Counted from the stretch's first letter, positions 9,165 to 17,410 are shown. The stretch is 64,000 nucleotides of DNA from Erwinia phyllosphaerae (GCF_019132875.1 NZ_JAHSPF010000004.1:310001-374000), one strand, 5' to 3'. Notes: generated from the sequence alone by a model not told the origin. Program-made: numbers and translations.

Positions 9165-9830
9165 TTACTCACTACGGTTCATTTTTGCTTTCAGCGCGGC
9201 CAGCTGTTCAGAAATAGCATCATCGGCCTGCAGTTCCGCAAACTGCTGATCCAGCGTTTTTGGTTTACCAAAACCGTGGCTTTCCGCTTCGGCTTCCATA
9301 CTGTCGATGCGGCGTTCAAAAGATTCAAAGCGAGCCATCGCTTCATCAATCTTGCCGCTGTCCAGCTGGCGACGCACATCGCGAGAGGACGAAGCGGCCT
9401 GGTGGCGCAGCGTCAGAGCCTGCTGGCGGGCGCGAGTTTCGCTTAGCTTTTTCTCCAGCTCGCCGATTTCACCCTTCATGCGGCTTAACGTCTCTTCTAC
9501 CTGTTCAACTTCACGCGTTAACGACGTGGTCAGATCGCTCAGCTTCTGTTTTTCGATCAGGGCAGCGCGAGCCAGATCGTCTTTATCTCTGCGCAGCGCC
9601 AGCTCCGCCTTTTCCTGCCATTCAGCCTGCTGAACTTCTGCCTGCTCAATACGACGCAACAGCTGTTTCTTTTCTGCCAGCGCCCGCGCCGACGTAGAGC
9701 GAACTTCCACCAGCGTATCTTCCATTTCCTGAATCATCAGGCGCACCAGCTTTTGCGGGTCTTCCGCTTTTTCCAGCAACGAGTTGATATTGGCGTTCAC
9801 GATGTCGGCAAAACGAGAAAAAATACCCAT
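9165..9830 (-). CDS. pspA: Phage shock protein A (IM30/ESCRT-III family)
   Basis: Peripheral inner-membrane protein of 221 aa (E. coli 222). It binds and inhibits PspF when the membrane is sound, and forms membrane-stabilising oligomers under stress. The amphipathic N-terminus [19 protein letters not shown] is the PspA signature. The remainder is almost entirely long coiled coil (about 25-220). The start at 9830 was chosen for this signature. The ATG six codons upstream would add MKRIVI and is unlikely. A sigma-54 promoter lies about 50 bp upstream. Confidence 0.97.
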   Translation of the reverse strand: MGIFSRFADIVNANINSLLEKAEDPQKLVRLMIQEMEDTLVEVRSTSARALAEKKQLLRRIEQAEVQQAEWQEKAELALRRDKDDLARAALIEKQKLSDLTTSLTREVEQVEETLSRMKGEIGELEKKLSETRARQQALTLRHQAASSSRDVRRQLDSGKIDEAMARFESFERRIDSMEAEAESHGFGKPKTLDQQFAELQADDAISEQLAALKAKMNRSE

Positions 9831-9878
9831 AATCACAATCCTCTTCATTCACTATTATTGGTGACCTGCTAACTACTA

Positions 9879-9895
9879 TTCAAACGGCGTGCCAA
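9879..9895 (-). promoter_or_regulatory. Sigma-54 promoter of pspABCD
   Basis: On the minus strand the sequence reads TTGGCACGCCGTTTGAA: a -24 element TGGCACG, four bases, then a -12 element TTGAA, close to the consensus TGGCACG-N4-TTGCA. The position about 50 bp before pspA and the divergent pspF gene make this the operon promoter. Confidence 0.9.
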
Positions 9896-9958
9896 CTTTT
9901 ATCTTGTTGATTTTATGTAAATTAACTGATTTACTTCTCGCGGCTTCTTGTCTAAGGT

Positions 9959-9977
9959 GGTGTAAATAACTAACACC
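9959..9977. promoter_or_regulatory. Probable PspF upstream activating site
   Basis: The dyad GGTGTAAATAACTAACACC lies 64 bp upstream of the sigma-54 -24 element and just before pspF. The sequence resembles the PspF binding site of E. coli as I recall it (AGTGTAA...GCTAACT). Bound PspF here would activate pspA and could repress its own gene. Confidence 0.55.
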
Positions 9978-9988
9978 TGGTGAAATTA

Positions 9989-10972
9989 ATGGAAAAAGAG
10001 ACGCTGCTGGGCGAGTCGAACAATTTTCTGGAAGTGCTGGAGCAGGTTTCTCGTCTGGCGCCGCTAAATAAGCCGGTGTTGGTTATCGGCGAGCGTGGGA
10101 CGGGTAAAGAGCTGATCGCCAGCCGTCTGCACTATCTTTCCGAGCGCTGGCAAGGTCCTTTCGTTTCGCTAAACTGCGCGGCATTAAACGAAAACCTGCT
10201 GGACTCCGAGCTTTTCGGCCATGAGGCCGGGGCTTTTACCGGCGCTCAAAAACGCCATCTTGGCCGCTTTGAGCGCGCCGACGGCGGGACGCTGTTTCTG
10301 GACGAGCTGGCTACGGCACCGATGCTTGTGCAGGAAAAACTGCTGCGGGTAATTGAATATGGTCAGCTGGAACGCGTCGGCGGCAGTCAGCCGTTGCAGG
10401 TTAGCGTCCGGCTGGTTTGCGCCACTAATGCGGATTTGCCGCGCCTGGCTGAAGAGGGAAAATTTCGCGCTGACCTGTTAGACAGGCTCGCCTTTGATGT
10501 CGTCCAGCTACCGCCGCTGCGCGAGCGCCGTAGCGACATTCTGGTAATGGCGGAACATTTTGCTATTCAGATGTGCCGCGAGCTGGGCCTGCCTTTTTTT
10601 CCTGGTTTCTCTATCCGTGCGCGGCAAACGCTGCTGGCTCATCACTGGCCAGGCAACGTCCGCGAGCTAAAAAACGTGGTGGAGCGCTCTGTCTATCGCC
10701 ACAGCGACACGGAACAGGAACTTGATGCGATTGTTATCGATCCGTTCCAGCGCGCTTATGCCCCGGGTCCTACTGAAGCCGTCAGTGAGCAGCCGACGCT
10801 GCCGCTGGATTTACGCCGCTGGCAGCATCAGCAGGAAAAAGATTTGCTGCACAAGAGTCTGCATCAGGCGCGCTTTAACCAGCGGCGGGCGGCAGATCTG
10901 CTTGGCGTCACCTACCACCAGCTACGGGCCATGATGAAGAAGCATAACGTTGAGATAAAGACGGATGATTAA
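9989..10972 (+). CDS. pspF: Sigma-54 enhancer-binding activator PspF
   Basis: AAA+ activator of the psp operon, 327 aa (E. coli 325). It has no N-terminal receiver domain, as usual for PspF, because PspA is the regulator in trans. Walker A GERGTGKE, the sigma-54-contacting loop GAFTGA in full, Walker B GGTLFLDELA, and the arginine-finger region FRADLLDRL are all present. The C-terminal Fis-type HTH reads RRAADLLGVTYHQLRAMMKK. I prefer the ATG at 9989; a GTG at 9980 is also in frame. It is divergent from pspA and shares a 158-bp control region with it. Confidence 0.95.
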   Translation: MEKETLLGESNNFLEVLEQVSRLAPLNKPVLVIGERGTGKELIASRLHYLSERWQGPFVSLNCAALNENLLDSELFGHEAGAFTGAQKRHLGRFERADGGTLFLDELATAPMLVQEKLLRVIEYGQLERVGGSQPLQVSVRLVCATNADLPRLAEEGKFRADLLDRLAFDVVQLPPLRERRSDILVMAEHFAIQMCRELGLPFFPGFSIRARQTLLAHHWPGNVRELKNVVERSVYRHSDTEQELDAIVIDPFQRAYAPGPTEAVSEQPTLPLDLRRWQHQQEKDLLHKSLHQARFNQRRAADLLGVTYHQLRAMMKKHNVEIKTDD

Positions 10973-11023
10973 TTTACGACTTTATGCCCTGCTTAACGCG
11001 TTGAGACTATGGCCGGAAGGCTT

Positions 11024-11542
11024 CTAGAGCTTATCCAATAAATCACGGTAAATAGCGTAGTTTTCCGGCTCAAAGCAGACGATGTTTACGGCCTCAATAT
11101 CGGCGCTGGTTCTCTCCAGAATAACTTCTACAGCAATCTGCGCCGCCAGCTTTTTGGGAAAACGATAGATCCCGGTACTGATGTTTGGGAAAGAGAGTGT
11201 CTTGATGGCGTACTGGTCTGTTAAATCAAAGCAGCGATGATAAGCGCTGCGCAAAACGGCAGGCTCACCGTTTTGCCCGCCGTGCCAGACTGGGCCAACG
11301 GTATGAATTACGTACCGGGCAGGAAGATTGCCAGCGCCGGTAATAACAGCATCGCCTTCATTGCAGCCACCCTGACGATCGCGGATAGCCTGACATTCCG
11401 CCAGAATCGTTTTCCCGCCGGCCCGATGGATCGCGCCATCTACGCCTCCCCCGCCCAGCAGGGAAGAATTGGCCGCGTTAACGATCGCCTCGGCCGCTAT
11501 TTTCGTAATATCACCTTGTAACAGCTTGATTTTATCTGACAT
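11024..11542 (-). CDS. ymdB: Macrodomain protein, O-acetyl-ADP-ribose deacetylase (YmdB type)
   Basis: Single macrodomain of 172 aa. The ADP-ribose-binding signatures are present: GDIT near the start, IVNAANSSLLGGGGVDGAIH (adenine and distal ribose contacts, catalytic Asn/Asp region), YVIHTVGP, and SFPNISTGIYRFP (phosphate loop). In E. coli YmdB deacetylates O-acetyl-ADP-ribose and also modulates RNase III. The gene is not at its E. coli location. It lies convergent to pspF, where E. coli carries the puu genes. ADP-ribosyl hydrolase activity on proteins is an alternative substrate choice. Confidence 0.88.
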   Translation of the reverse strand: MSDKIKLLQGDITKIAAEAIVNAANSSLLGGGGVDGAIHRAGGKTILAECQAIRDRQGGCNEGDAVITGAGNLPARYVIHTVGPVWHGGQNGEPAVLRSAYHRCFDLTDQYAIKTLSFPNISTGIYRFPKKLAAQIAVEVILERTSADIEAVNIVCFEPENYAIYRDLLDKL

Positions 11543-11625
11543 AAGCGCCTCCTGTGTCTGTCAGTATAGCTGGCTAACCTGGTTTTGCCGTACGGGAGAA
11601 TCGTCAAACGCGGCGTTTCTGACGC

Positions 11626-11715
11626 AAAAAAAAGCCCGCGCAAGGCGGGCTAAAAATACTGGAAGCAATGTGAGCAATGTCGTGCTCTTCTTCGGTAGAG
11701 CCACCGTTGAAGCGC
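11626..11715 (-). ncRNA. ryhB: RyhB iron-responsive small RNA
   Basis: Read on the minus strand, a predicted 90-nt transcript carries the RyhB core GCACGACATTGCTCACATTG, followed by CTTCCAGTATT, which matches E. coli RyhB over the whole conserved stretch as I recall it. The core is preceded by a small 5' hairpin (CGGT/ACCG) and followed by the intrinsic terminator GCCCGC-loop-GCGGGC and eight U. The length to the inferred start equals the 90 nt of E. coli RyhB. RyhB works with Hfq to silence iron-using protein mRNAs when iron is scarce. The promoter region carries Fur boxes. The locus, between ymdB and sapA, differs from the yhhY-linked E. coli gene, so this could be a RyhB-1 or RyhB-2 type copy. 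Confidence 0.93.
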
Positions 11716-11717
11716 AG

Positions 11718-11751
11718 GAGAATAATAATCATTCGCACTCTCGCTTGTAAA
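11718..11751 (-). promoter_or_regulatory. ryhB promoter with overlapping Fur box
   Basis: On the minus strand the -10 TATTAT (11722-11727) and a -35 TTTACA (11746-11751) are separated by 18 bp and place the start at 11715. A Fur box covers the -10 at 11718-11736, matching 15 of 19 bases of GATAATGATAATCATTATC. This is the arrangement expected for iron-repressed ryhB. Confidence 0.85.
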
Positions 11752-11761
11752 GCTTTTTGTT

Positions 11762-11780
11762 GATAATAATTCTCATTACC
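11762..11780. promoter_or_regulatory. Second Fur box upstream of ryhB
   Basis: GATAATAATTCTCATTACC matches the Fur consensus at 15 of 19 positions. It is centred about 45 bp upstream of the first box, so Fur could bind cooperatively or extend along the promoter. It could also serve a weak plus-strand promoter. Confidence 0.7.
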
Positions 11781-11808
11781 ACAATAAGATCAGGCCTGTT
11801 CGGGCAAC

Positions 11809-11939
11809 GCGATAGCCGATTTCTTCCGCAAACCGCCTTATCAGGCACTTGCGCAATAGCAGATGTCCTCCGCAAACAGCCTTATCAGACACCTGGCGAT
11901 AGCAGATTTCTTCCGCAAACCGCCTTATCAGGCCCTGAT
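11809..11939. repeat. Three imperfect tandem copies, period 42-45 bp
   Basis: Three units start near 11809, 11851 and 11896. Each reads roughly GCGATAGCAGATTTCTTCCG, then CAAACCGCCTTATCAGGC. Copies 1 and 3 are nearly identical and copy 2 differs at several positions. The CGCCTTATCAGGC part resembles the second half of REP elements. The array lies between ryhB and sapA and contains no ORF. It may be a REP/BIME-like intergenic repeat of this lineage. Confidence 0.75.
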
Positions 11940-12084
11940 AGCGCCATTAACATAAACCATAAGGCTGACAGCGGTCATCGAGACGATGCGTCAGCATGAA
12001 AAAGCGCCAGTTGTCCCGGCAAACTTTGGGGGTGACCGCAGAGTGCGGTACACTCACCCTATTGCCTGATATTTCAGATGACTT

Positions 12085-13704
12085 ATGCGCACATTATTCC
12101 GTACTTTTCTTGTGGCACTTAGCCTGTTTAGCGCTTCGGTGGCGGCCAAAGCGCCAGACGATATTCGCCAGAGCGGATTCGTTTATTGCGTTAATGGCTC
12201 GGTGACAACCTTTAATCCGCAGATGGCGAGCGGCGGCCTGGTGGTGGATACGCTGGCCGCGCAGCTTTACGACCGCCTGCTGGATGTCGACCCCTATACT
12301 TATCGATTAATTCCTGAACTCGCTGAAAGCTGGGAAGTGCTGGATAATGGCGCAACCTATCGTTTTCACCTGCGCCACAACGTTGCCTTTCAGAAAACGG
12401 CATGGTTCACGCCCACGCGCTCAATGAATGCTGATGACGTGGTGTTCAGCTTTCAACGCGTTTTCGACCGTAAATCTGCCTGGCATAACGTGAACGGCGG
12501 CAGCTATCCCTATTTCGACAGCCTGCAGTTTGCCGACAGCGTCACCAGCGTGAAAAAAATTAACAGCGATACGGTAGAGATCCGCCTGAATGGCCCGGAT
12601 GCTTCCTTTCTCTGGCATCTGGCGACGCACTACGCGCCGGTTCTTTCTGCCGAATACGCTGCAAACCTGACCAAAAAGGATCGTCAGGAGCAGTTGGACC
12701 GTCAGCCCGTAGGCACCGGCCCTTTTCTTCTCAGTGAATATCGCGCCGGCCAGTTTGTTCGCCTTGCACGTAACCCTGACTACTGGAAAGGCCTGCCGCG
12801 TATGTCGCAGGTAGTTATTGATATGGGCGCAGGCGGCACCGGACGACTTTCCAAGCTGCTGACGGGAGAGTGCGACGTGCTGGCCTATCCGGCCGCCAGC
12901 CAGATTTCCGTGCTGCGTGACGACCCGCGCTTAAGGCTGACGCTGCGACCCGGTATGAACATTGCCTATCTTGCTTTTAATACGCGTAAGCCGCCTCTGG
13001 ATCGCCCGGAGGTTCGCCAGGCGCTGGCGCTGGCGATTAACAACGAGCGGCTAATGGAGTCGGTTTATTATGGTACGGCGGAAACGGCGGCCTCAATACT
13101 GCCGCGCGCTTCCTGGGCCTATAACAATGAGGCCCGCGTAACGGAATACAATCCTGCGAAAGCGCGCGAGCAGCTTAAAGCGCTGGGGGTGGAAGATTTG
13201 CAGCTGTCGCTATGGGTGCCTGCCGCCTCACAGGCGTGGAACCCCAGCCCGCTTAAGGCCGCCGAACTGATTCAGGCAGATCTGGCGCAGGTCGGCGTCA
13301 CGGTGAAAATTGTGCCGGTAGAAGGACGTTTTCAGGAAGCGCGCCTGATGGAGATGCATCATGACCTGACGCTCACCGGCTGGGCCACTGACAGTAACGA
13401 TCCAGACAGCTTTTTCCGCCCGTTACTGAGCTGTGCCGCAATTGGTTCACAAACCAACTACGCGCACTGGTGCGATACGGAGTTTGACGACACGCTGCAT
13501 AAAGCGCTGCTGTCACAACAGCTGGCATCGCGAATTGAGTATTATTCCAGAGCGCAAAGCATGCTGGCGCAGGCGTTACCGGTATTGCCACTGGCCTATT
13601 CGCTGCGACTTCAGGCTTATCGTTATGATATTCACGGGCTGGTGCTTAGCCCGTTCGGCAACGCCTCTTTTGCTGGTGTGTACCGCGATCGGGAGAGTAA
13701 ATAA
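12085..13704 (+). CDS. sapA: SapA, periplasmic solute-binding protein of the Sap ABC transporter
   Basis: SBP family 5 protein of 539 aa with an N-terminal signal (hydrophobic core about 5-20, cleavage near VAA-KA). The mature part begins with [17 protein letters not shown] and includes [20 protein letters not shown], as in enterobacterial SapA. In E. coli sapBCDF is linked to putrescine export and in Salmonella SapA to antimicrobial-peptide resistance; which applies here is not visible. The first gene of the sap operon, it is separated from sapB by 2 bp. Confidence 0.95.
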   Translation: MRTLFRTFLVALSLFSASVAAKAPDDIRQSGFVYCVNGSVTTFNPQMASGGLVVDTLAAQLYDRLLDVDPYTYRLIPELAESWEVLDNGATYRFHLRHNVAFQKTAWFTPTRSMNADDVVFSFQRVFDRKSAWHNVNGGSYPYFDSLQFADSVTSVKKINSDTVEIRLNGPDASFLWHLATHYAPVLSAEYAANLTKKDRQEQLDRQPVGTGPFLLSEYRAGQFVRLARNPDYWKGLPRMSQVVIDMGAGGTGRLSKLLTGECDVLAYPAASQISVLRDDPRLRLTLRPGMNIAYLAFNTRKPPLDRPEVRQALALAINNERLMESVYYGTAETAASILPRASWAYNNEARVTEYNPAKAREQLKALGVEDLQLSLWVPAASQAWNPSPLKAAELIQADLAQVGVTVKIVPVEGRFQEARLMEMHHDLTLTGWATDSNDPDSFFRPLLSCAAIGSQTNYAHWCDTEFDDTLHKALLSQQLASRIEYYSRAQSMLAQALPVLPLAYSLRLQAYRYDIHGLVLSPFGNASFAGVYRDRESK

Positions 13705-13706
13705 CC

Positions 13707-14672
13707 GTGATTATTTATACCTTAAGAAGACTGGTGCTGTGGCTGGTAACGCTTGCCCTGCTGACGCTGGTGGGCTTTAGCCTGAGCTATTTTACGCCGC
13801 ATGCGCCGCTGCAGGGCGCGTCCTTTACTGACGCGCTGATATTCTGGTATCAGGGATTACTACAGTTCGATTTTGGCGTCTCGAGCATTAACGGCGAGCC
13901 TATTGCAAAAGAGCTGCTGGAGGTTTTCCCGGCCACGCTGGAACTCTGCATCCTGGCCTTTGGCCTGGCGATGGCAACAGGGATTCCGCTGGGCATTGCG
14001 GCGGGCGTGATGCGCAATAAATGGCAGGATAAAACCATCAGCGTGCTGGCGCTGTTGGGTTTCTCTATGCCGGTTTTCTGGCTGGCGCTGCTGCTGACGC
14101 TCTTTTTCTCGCTGGATTTAGGCTGGCTGCCGGTTTCCGGCCGTTTCGATTTACTTTATCCGGTTAAGCAGGTTACCGGATTCGGCCTGATTGATGCGTG
14201 GCTTAGCCATTCCCCCTGGCGCAACGAAATGATGAAAAGTGCCCTGTTGCATTTGATTTTGCCCGTGACGGCGCTGGCGGTTGCGCCCACTACAGAGGTG
14301 GTGCGCCTGCTGCGTATCAGCACGCGTGAAGTTATGGAGCAAAACTATATTAAGGCAGCGGCAACGCGTGGCCTTTCAAGGCTGGCGGTTATTCGCCGCC
14401 ATGTGCTGCATAATGCGTTACCACCTGTTATCCCACGCCTGGGATTACAGTTTTCTACCATGCTCACGCTAGCCATGATTACGGAAGTGGTTTTTAGCTG
14501 GCCTGGGCTGGGCCGCTGGCTGGTCGATGCTATTCGGCAACAGGATTACGCGGCCATCTCCGCTGGCGTGATGATGGTCGGCGGCCTGGTGATTACCGTA
14601 AACGTGCTGGCCGATATTCTGGGCGCGCTGACAACACCGCTTAAGCATAAGGAATGGTATGCGCTGCGCTAG
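13707..14672 (+). CDS. sapB: SapB, ABC transporter permease
   Basis: Binding-protein-dependent permease, 321 aa, GTG start immediately after the sapA stop. Six transmembrane segments are apparent (first [20 protein letters not shown]), with the EAA-like cytoplasmic loop [20 protein letters not shown]. The C-terminus [14 protein letters not shown] matches E. coli. Unlike E. coli, sapC does not follow: about 4.2 kb of accessory DNA starts at once, and a second, broken copy of the sapB 3' end lies at 16588-16782. Confidence 0.95.
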   Translation: MIIYTLRRLVLWLVTLALLTLVGFSLSYFTPHAPLQGASFTDALIFWYQGLLQFDFGVSSINGEPIAKELLEVFPATLELCILAFGLAMATGIPLGIAAGVMRNKWQDKTISVLALLGFSMPVFWLALLLTLFFSLDLGWLPVSGRFDLLYPVKQVTGFGLIDAWLSHSPWRNEMMKSALLHLILPVTALAVAPTTEVVRLLRISTREVMEQNYIKAAATRGLSRLAVIRRHVLHNALPPVIPRLGLQFSTMLTLAMITEVVFSWPGLGRWLVDAIRQQDYAAISAGVMMVGGLVITVNVLADILGALTTPLKHKEWYALR

Positions 14673-14679
14673 CGGGCTT

Positions 14680-14709
14680 TTATAAATAAATAACCCGCTA
14701 GCGCGGGTT
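14680..14709 (-). terminator. Terminator of the lipoprotein gene
   Basis: On the minus strand the stem AACCCGC-GCTA-GCGGGTT is followed by ATTTATTTAT. It is convergent with the end of sapB and may stop sapAB transcription from the other side as well. Confidence 0.7.
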
Positions 14710-14731
14710 ACAATAAGCTTTGCCGAATGTA

Positions 14732-15103
14732 TTATCGTGGAACCTGTAAAGCGAGAGGTTGAGATTTAGCACACCCTTTATCGGAATAAATTTGATTCAG
14801 TTTTTTCAGGCGTGTTTTAGCAGCATTGCTCTCGACAGAATGAGCATCACTTGTATCAATAAAGAACAGGGGAATAAGTAAGAACACGCCTGTTACGCCC
14901 AGGATTGAGTTAGTAGCAACTTGTTTAGTATGGTCGCTGTCACTTTCTTTAACTTCATTAGTCATATTTCCCATCTCTGAGATAATTGACTGGCATGACA
15001 TAATCTCGTCGCCAGGCTGCGAGATTTGAACCGGCATGGGAGTAGTGTGTAAGCATCCAGATAAAAGAGCACAAGATACAGCTAAAGCGACCAACCTTTT
15101 CAT
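14732..15103 (-). CDS. Small predicted lipoprotein
   Basis: 123 aa with a lipoprotein signal: MKRLVALAVSCALLSGC, lipobox LLSGC, acylated Cys17. Residue 18 onward lacks an inner-membrane retention Asp, so outer-membrane sorting is likely. A hydrophobic stretch (ILGVTGVFLLIPLFFI, about 69-84) lies between charged helices, and the C-terminal part contains LKKLNQIYSDKGC. Similar short lipoproteins occur in accessory regions of enterobacteria, but I cannot assign a function. It is AT-rich and opposite in strand to its neighbours. It might protect against the neighbouring predicted amidase, but nothing in the sequence proves this. Confidence 0.75.
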   Translation of the reverse strand: MKRLVALAVSCALLSGCLHTTPMPVQISQPGDEIMSCQSIISEMGNMTNEVKESDSDHTKQVATNSILGVTGVFLLIPLFFIDTSDAHSVESNAAKTRLKKLNQIYSDKGCAKSQPLALQVPR

Positions 15104-15707
15104 TTTCTTCCTTTAATACATTTCAATAAGTAACCATTTAAGAATAATCCTAAAGCGTTAAATAACAAAGAAATTTTATAAAAAATTTATTATTTGTGTT
15201 AAATCGGCTCTATATCTCTCCTAATATTAATTTATCTTTTTCTTGCACTGTAATCCTTTAGCCTGAATTTCCTTTAAGATTTTCTTGTGATAATTTTATG
15301 AATGATATACCGCCTCTGGTTAACTGTATCGACGTTACTGATACCTTACGTAGCATCATCTTGAGCTACACCGAAGAATGCATCACTCTGGATGTAAAAT
15401 GTACACCCTTACAACAAGTGCTACGGACTGCGGCAATCTCACCTACTCAAAAAAAACCATATCTCCAGAAATAAAAAGCATAAAGTATCCGAATTGAAGA
15501 GGACAGAAATCGCTATAAGATACATGCATTGAAAGCCGATTTTTAACTCCGGATAAGAAATTTTTGGACAGAATTAAATTCTGCTTTTCAAGTTTTTGTT
15601 GATATTTAGTAAATTATGTTATTGATATGCCGGTGCTTTAGTAATAAAGTTCTGAAACAGCAGACGCAATTCATTGCAATAAACTATTGTAAAAAAGGGA
15701 AGCGTTA
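15104..15707. other. AT-rich intergenic stretch inside the sap insertion
   Basis: Strongly AT-rich, unlike the flanking sap genes. It should hold the promoter of the minus-strand lipoprotein and, near its right end, that of the amidase pair (ribosome site AGGGAAG six bases before the ATG at 15708). Only one short ORF is visible, listed separately. No repeat, tRNA or integrase signature was seen. Confidence 0.6.
15298..15474 (+). CDS. Short hypothetical ORF (58 aa)
   Basis: ATG to TAA, 58 aa, beginning MNDIPPLVNCIDVTDTLRSI and ending PTQKKPYLQK. It has no convincing ribosome site, signal peptide or recognisable motif. It may be a remnant of a larger gene degraded after insertion, or chance. 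It is listed because it is the only open frame in this AT-rich gap and precedes the amidase on the same strand. Confidence 0.25.
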   Translation: MNDIPPLVNCIDVTDTLRSIILSYTEECITLDVKCTPLQQVLRTAAISPTQKKPYLQK

Positions 15708-16076
15708 ATGAAATGGAACAAACAGGCCGCAGTCAACTACCTGAGATTGCATGCATTGAAGATGTCTCATAGCCAGTGTGCTAAATATACCCGACAGGCC
15801 ATAGAAGCTGGCGGCATTAAATTAGAGCGTACTCATCATGCTAAAGACTACGGCGATATTTTACTTCGTGCCGGCTTCCGTGAGGTTCCTTCTGCCTTCC
15901 CTGTAATGGCAGGAGATGTTGCCATCATTCAACCTTATAATGGCGGAAATCCCAGTGGGCATATGACGATGTATGATGGCACAAAATGGATTTCGGATTT
16001 TACACAACGCGGTATGTATCCCGGGCCAGGATACAGAAGAATGCACCCAGCTTTTAAAATCTACAGGATGTACTGA
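15708..16076 (+). CDS. Predicted NlpC/P60-CHAP-type amidase, effector-like
   Basis: 122 aa with no signal peptide. A papain-like catalytic layout is visible: Cys24 in SHSQCAKYTRQAIEAGG at the start of a helix, GD at 69-70 (VMAGDVAIIQP), His85 in PSGHMTMYDG, and Asp97 in WISDFTQ. This order and spacing fit small cysteine amidases that cut peptidoglycan peptides, including type VI secretion amidase (Tae) effectors. The next gene starts on its stop codon (TGATG) and encodes a secreted protein, the usual effector-immunity arrangement. No T6SS gene is in the window. Which Tae family it belongs to, if any, I cannot tell; a cell-wall-remodelling housekeeping enzyme is less likely without an export signal. 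Confidence 0.72.
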   Translation: MKWNKQAAVNYLRLHALKMSHSQCAKYTRQAIEAGGIKLERTHHAKDYGDILLRAGFREVPSAFPVMAGDVAIIQPYNGGNPSGHMTMYDGTKWISDFTQRGMYPGPGYRRMHPAFKIYRMY

Positions 16077-16555
16077 TGAGAACCCTATTGTTTACCGTAA
16101 TCTTTATTATATCTTCCTGTGCTTTTGCAAGCGCCGGACAGGATGCCAGGGCACAGGCGGAAGCGTTTTACAAAGCCTATTTGACAGCTTTGTCCAGCAA
16201 TAGTGACGGTGCTTACTCACCCGCGCTGCTTCGCAAATATGTCGCTGCTGACACTATTAAACGACTCAACCAAATTCGGCAACTACCGGAGCAAGAGGTG
16301 CTGGAAGCCGATTATTTCACTTATTCTCAGGATTATGATCCCTCCTGGATCCCCGCTCTTAAAATTGAAGATGCAAAACCTGCACCCGGGGGCGAAGAAG
16401 TCGTGGAGGTTTTTTTGGGGATTGAGGACGGTAAAAAACTTCATCTCGAAGTATTTATGAAGAATGAAGATAGTCACTGGAAAATTTATCGGGTTCGTGA
16501 CGTGACAAACAATTATGAGTCACCCATATTTGATGACTCTGTTCTGGCGCCTTAA
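16076..16555 (+). CDS. Secreted DUF3828-like protein, candidate immunity partner
   Basis: 159 aa with an N-terminal export signal (MRTLLFTVIFIISSCAFASA; either signal peptidase I after ASA, or a lipobox-like ISSC). The mature domain opens AEAFYKAYLTALSS and includes WIPALKIEDAKPAPGGEEVV, then a WKIYRVRDV strand, typical of the DUF3828/NTF2-like fold seen in periplasmic partner proteins. It overlaps the amidase stop by one base, so translation is coupled. A periplasmic inhibitor of an amidase acting in the periplasm is the simplest reading. The family assignment is by memory of the pattern and not tested. Confidence 0.68.
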   Translation: MRTLLFTVIFIISSCAFASAGQDARAQAEAFYKAYLTALSSNSDGAYSPALLRKYVAADTIKRLNQIRQLPEQEVLEADYFTYSQDYDPSWIPALKIEDAKPAPGGEEVVEVFLGIEDGKKLHLEVFMKNEDSHWKIYRVRDVTNNYESPIFDDSVLAP

Positions 16556-16587
16556 TAACCCTGGCGTAGCATTATCGCCATTCCGGG

Positions 16588-16782
16588 CAACAATGCTAAT
16601 GCTGGCCATGATCACGGAAGTGGTTTTTAGCTGGCTCAGGCTGCTGGCTGGTAGATGCTATTCGACAACAGGATTACGCGGCGATCTCCCCAGGCGTGAT
16701 GATGGTCGGGAGCCTGGTGATTACCGTAAACGTACTGGCCGATATTCTGGGTGCGCTGACAACGCCGCTTAAGCATAAGGAT
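16588..16782 (+). pseudogene. sapB: Decayed duplicate of the sapB 3' end
   Basis: About 195 bp align with the end of the intact sapB (14450-14657) at roughly 90 percent identity by eye. The shared text runs from the CCATGAT(T/C)ACGGAAGTGG region to CCGCTTAAGCATAAGGA. A deletion near 16635 (CTCAGGCTGCTGG against CCTGGGCTGGGCCGCTGG) shifts the frame, and the copy stops before the last codons and the sapC junction. It is therefore non-functional. It marks where the 3' end of sapB once stood, or was copied, before the insertion. Confidence 0.9.
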
Positions 16783-16784
16783 GC

Positions 16785-17390
16785 TTACCGGGAAAGGTGC
16801 AGAATTTGCCGTGTCGTTTTCAGTGCAGAATCAAATGGCGCGGTCGTCCGAACGATTTTTACCATTACGCTTGCCCCCATCCAGAGCTGGTAAAGGCTTT
16901 CAGCCACCTCTTCCGCTTCATTTTCAAGCGTTAACGACCCTTCTGCAGCACCAGCTTTAAGCGCAGCAGCCAGACGAGAAATAATACCTGCGGTGCCGCG
17001 CATCAGCGTCACGCGCATCTTGTCGGACAGGTCAGCTACCTCAGCGCCCAGCTTGACGGCAAGACACTTGCCCTGGCAATCGTAGAAGGATTGCGACTCC
17101 TGCCAGTTACGCCAGTAGTTTATTAGCCTTTGGGCATAGCTAATCCCTGACTGGTTGAGCGTTTCATCAAGTTCAGCAAGATAGGCATCGAAATAGCTTT
17201 CCAGCATCGCAACGCCAAAAGCTTCTTTTGAAGTGAAATAGTAATAAAATGACCCTTTAGGCACGTCGGACTCATCCAGAATTTCTTTCAGACCGACCGC
17301 CGAAAACCCTTTGCCCGCCATGATGCGCTGGCCCGTGGCAAGAAGATGTTCGCGAGTTTGCTGGTTGTGCTGCTGCGTCACTGTTTTCAT
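16785..17390 (-). CDS. TetR-family repressor, NemR-like
   Basis: 201 aa. N-terminal TetR HTH ([20 protein letters not shown], then [21 protein letters not shown]). The whole sequence resembles E. coli NemR, including the Cys in the [10 protein letters not shown] segment that aligns with the redox-sensing Cys106 of NemR. NemR derepresses genes for detoxifying quinones, methylglyoxal and hypochlorite. A matching operator lies 21-35 bp before the start, and identical-type sites precede the DJ-1 gene, so autoregulation and control of that gene are likely. Its stop codon lies 3 bp from the broken sapB copy. No nemA or gloA is adjacent, so it is a NemR relative and not necessarily the orthologue. 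Confidence 0.88.
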   Translation of the reverse strand: MKTVTQQHNQQTREHLLATGQRIMAGKGFSAVGLKEILDESDVPKGSFYYYFTSKEAFGVAMLESYFDAYLAELDETLNQSGISYAQRLINYWRNWQESQSFYDCQGKCLAVKLGAEVADLSDKMRVTLMRGTAGIISRLAAALKAGAAEGSLTLENEAEEVAESLYQLWMGASVMVKIVRTTAPFDSALKTTRQILHLSR

Positions 17391-17410
17391 TCGCTTACTC
17401 TATCAACAAA

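Noticed and set aside
9831-9848. Alternative pspA start giving MKRIVI extension
   Set aside because: The conserved amphipathic start MGIFSRF begins at 9830.
11809-11939. Possible CRISPR array
   Set aside because: The units are contiguous imperfect repeats without spacers, and no cas genes are present.
16588-16772. Candidate functional small gene from the sapB remnant
   Set aside because: The frame is shifted against sapB by a deletion, and the remainder has no start with a ribosome site.
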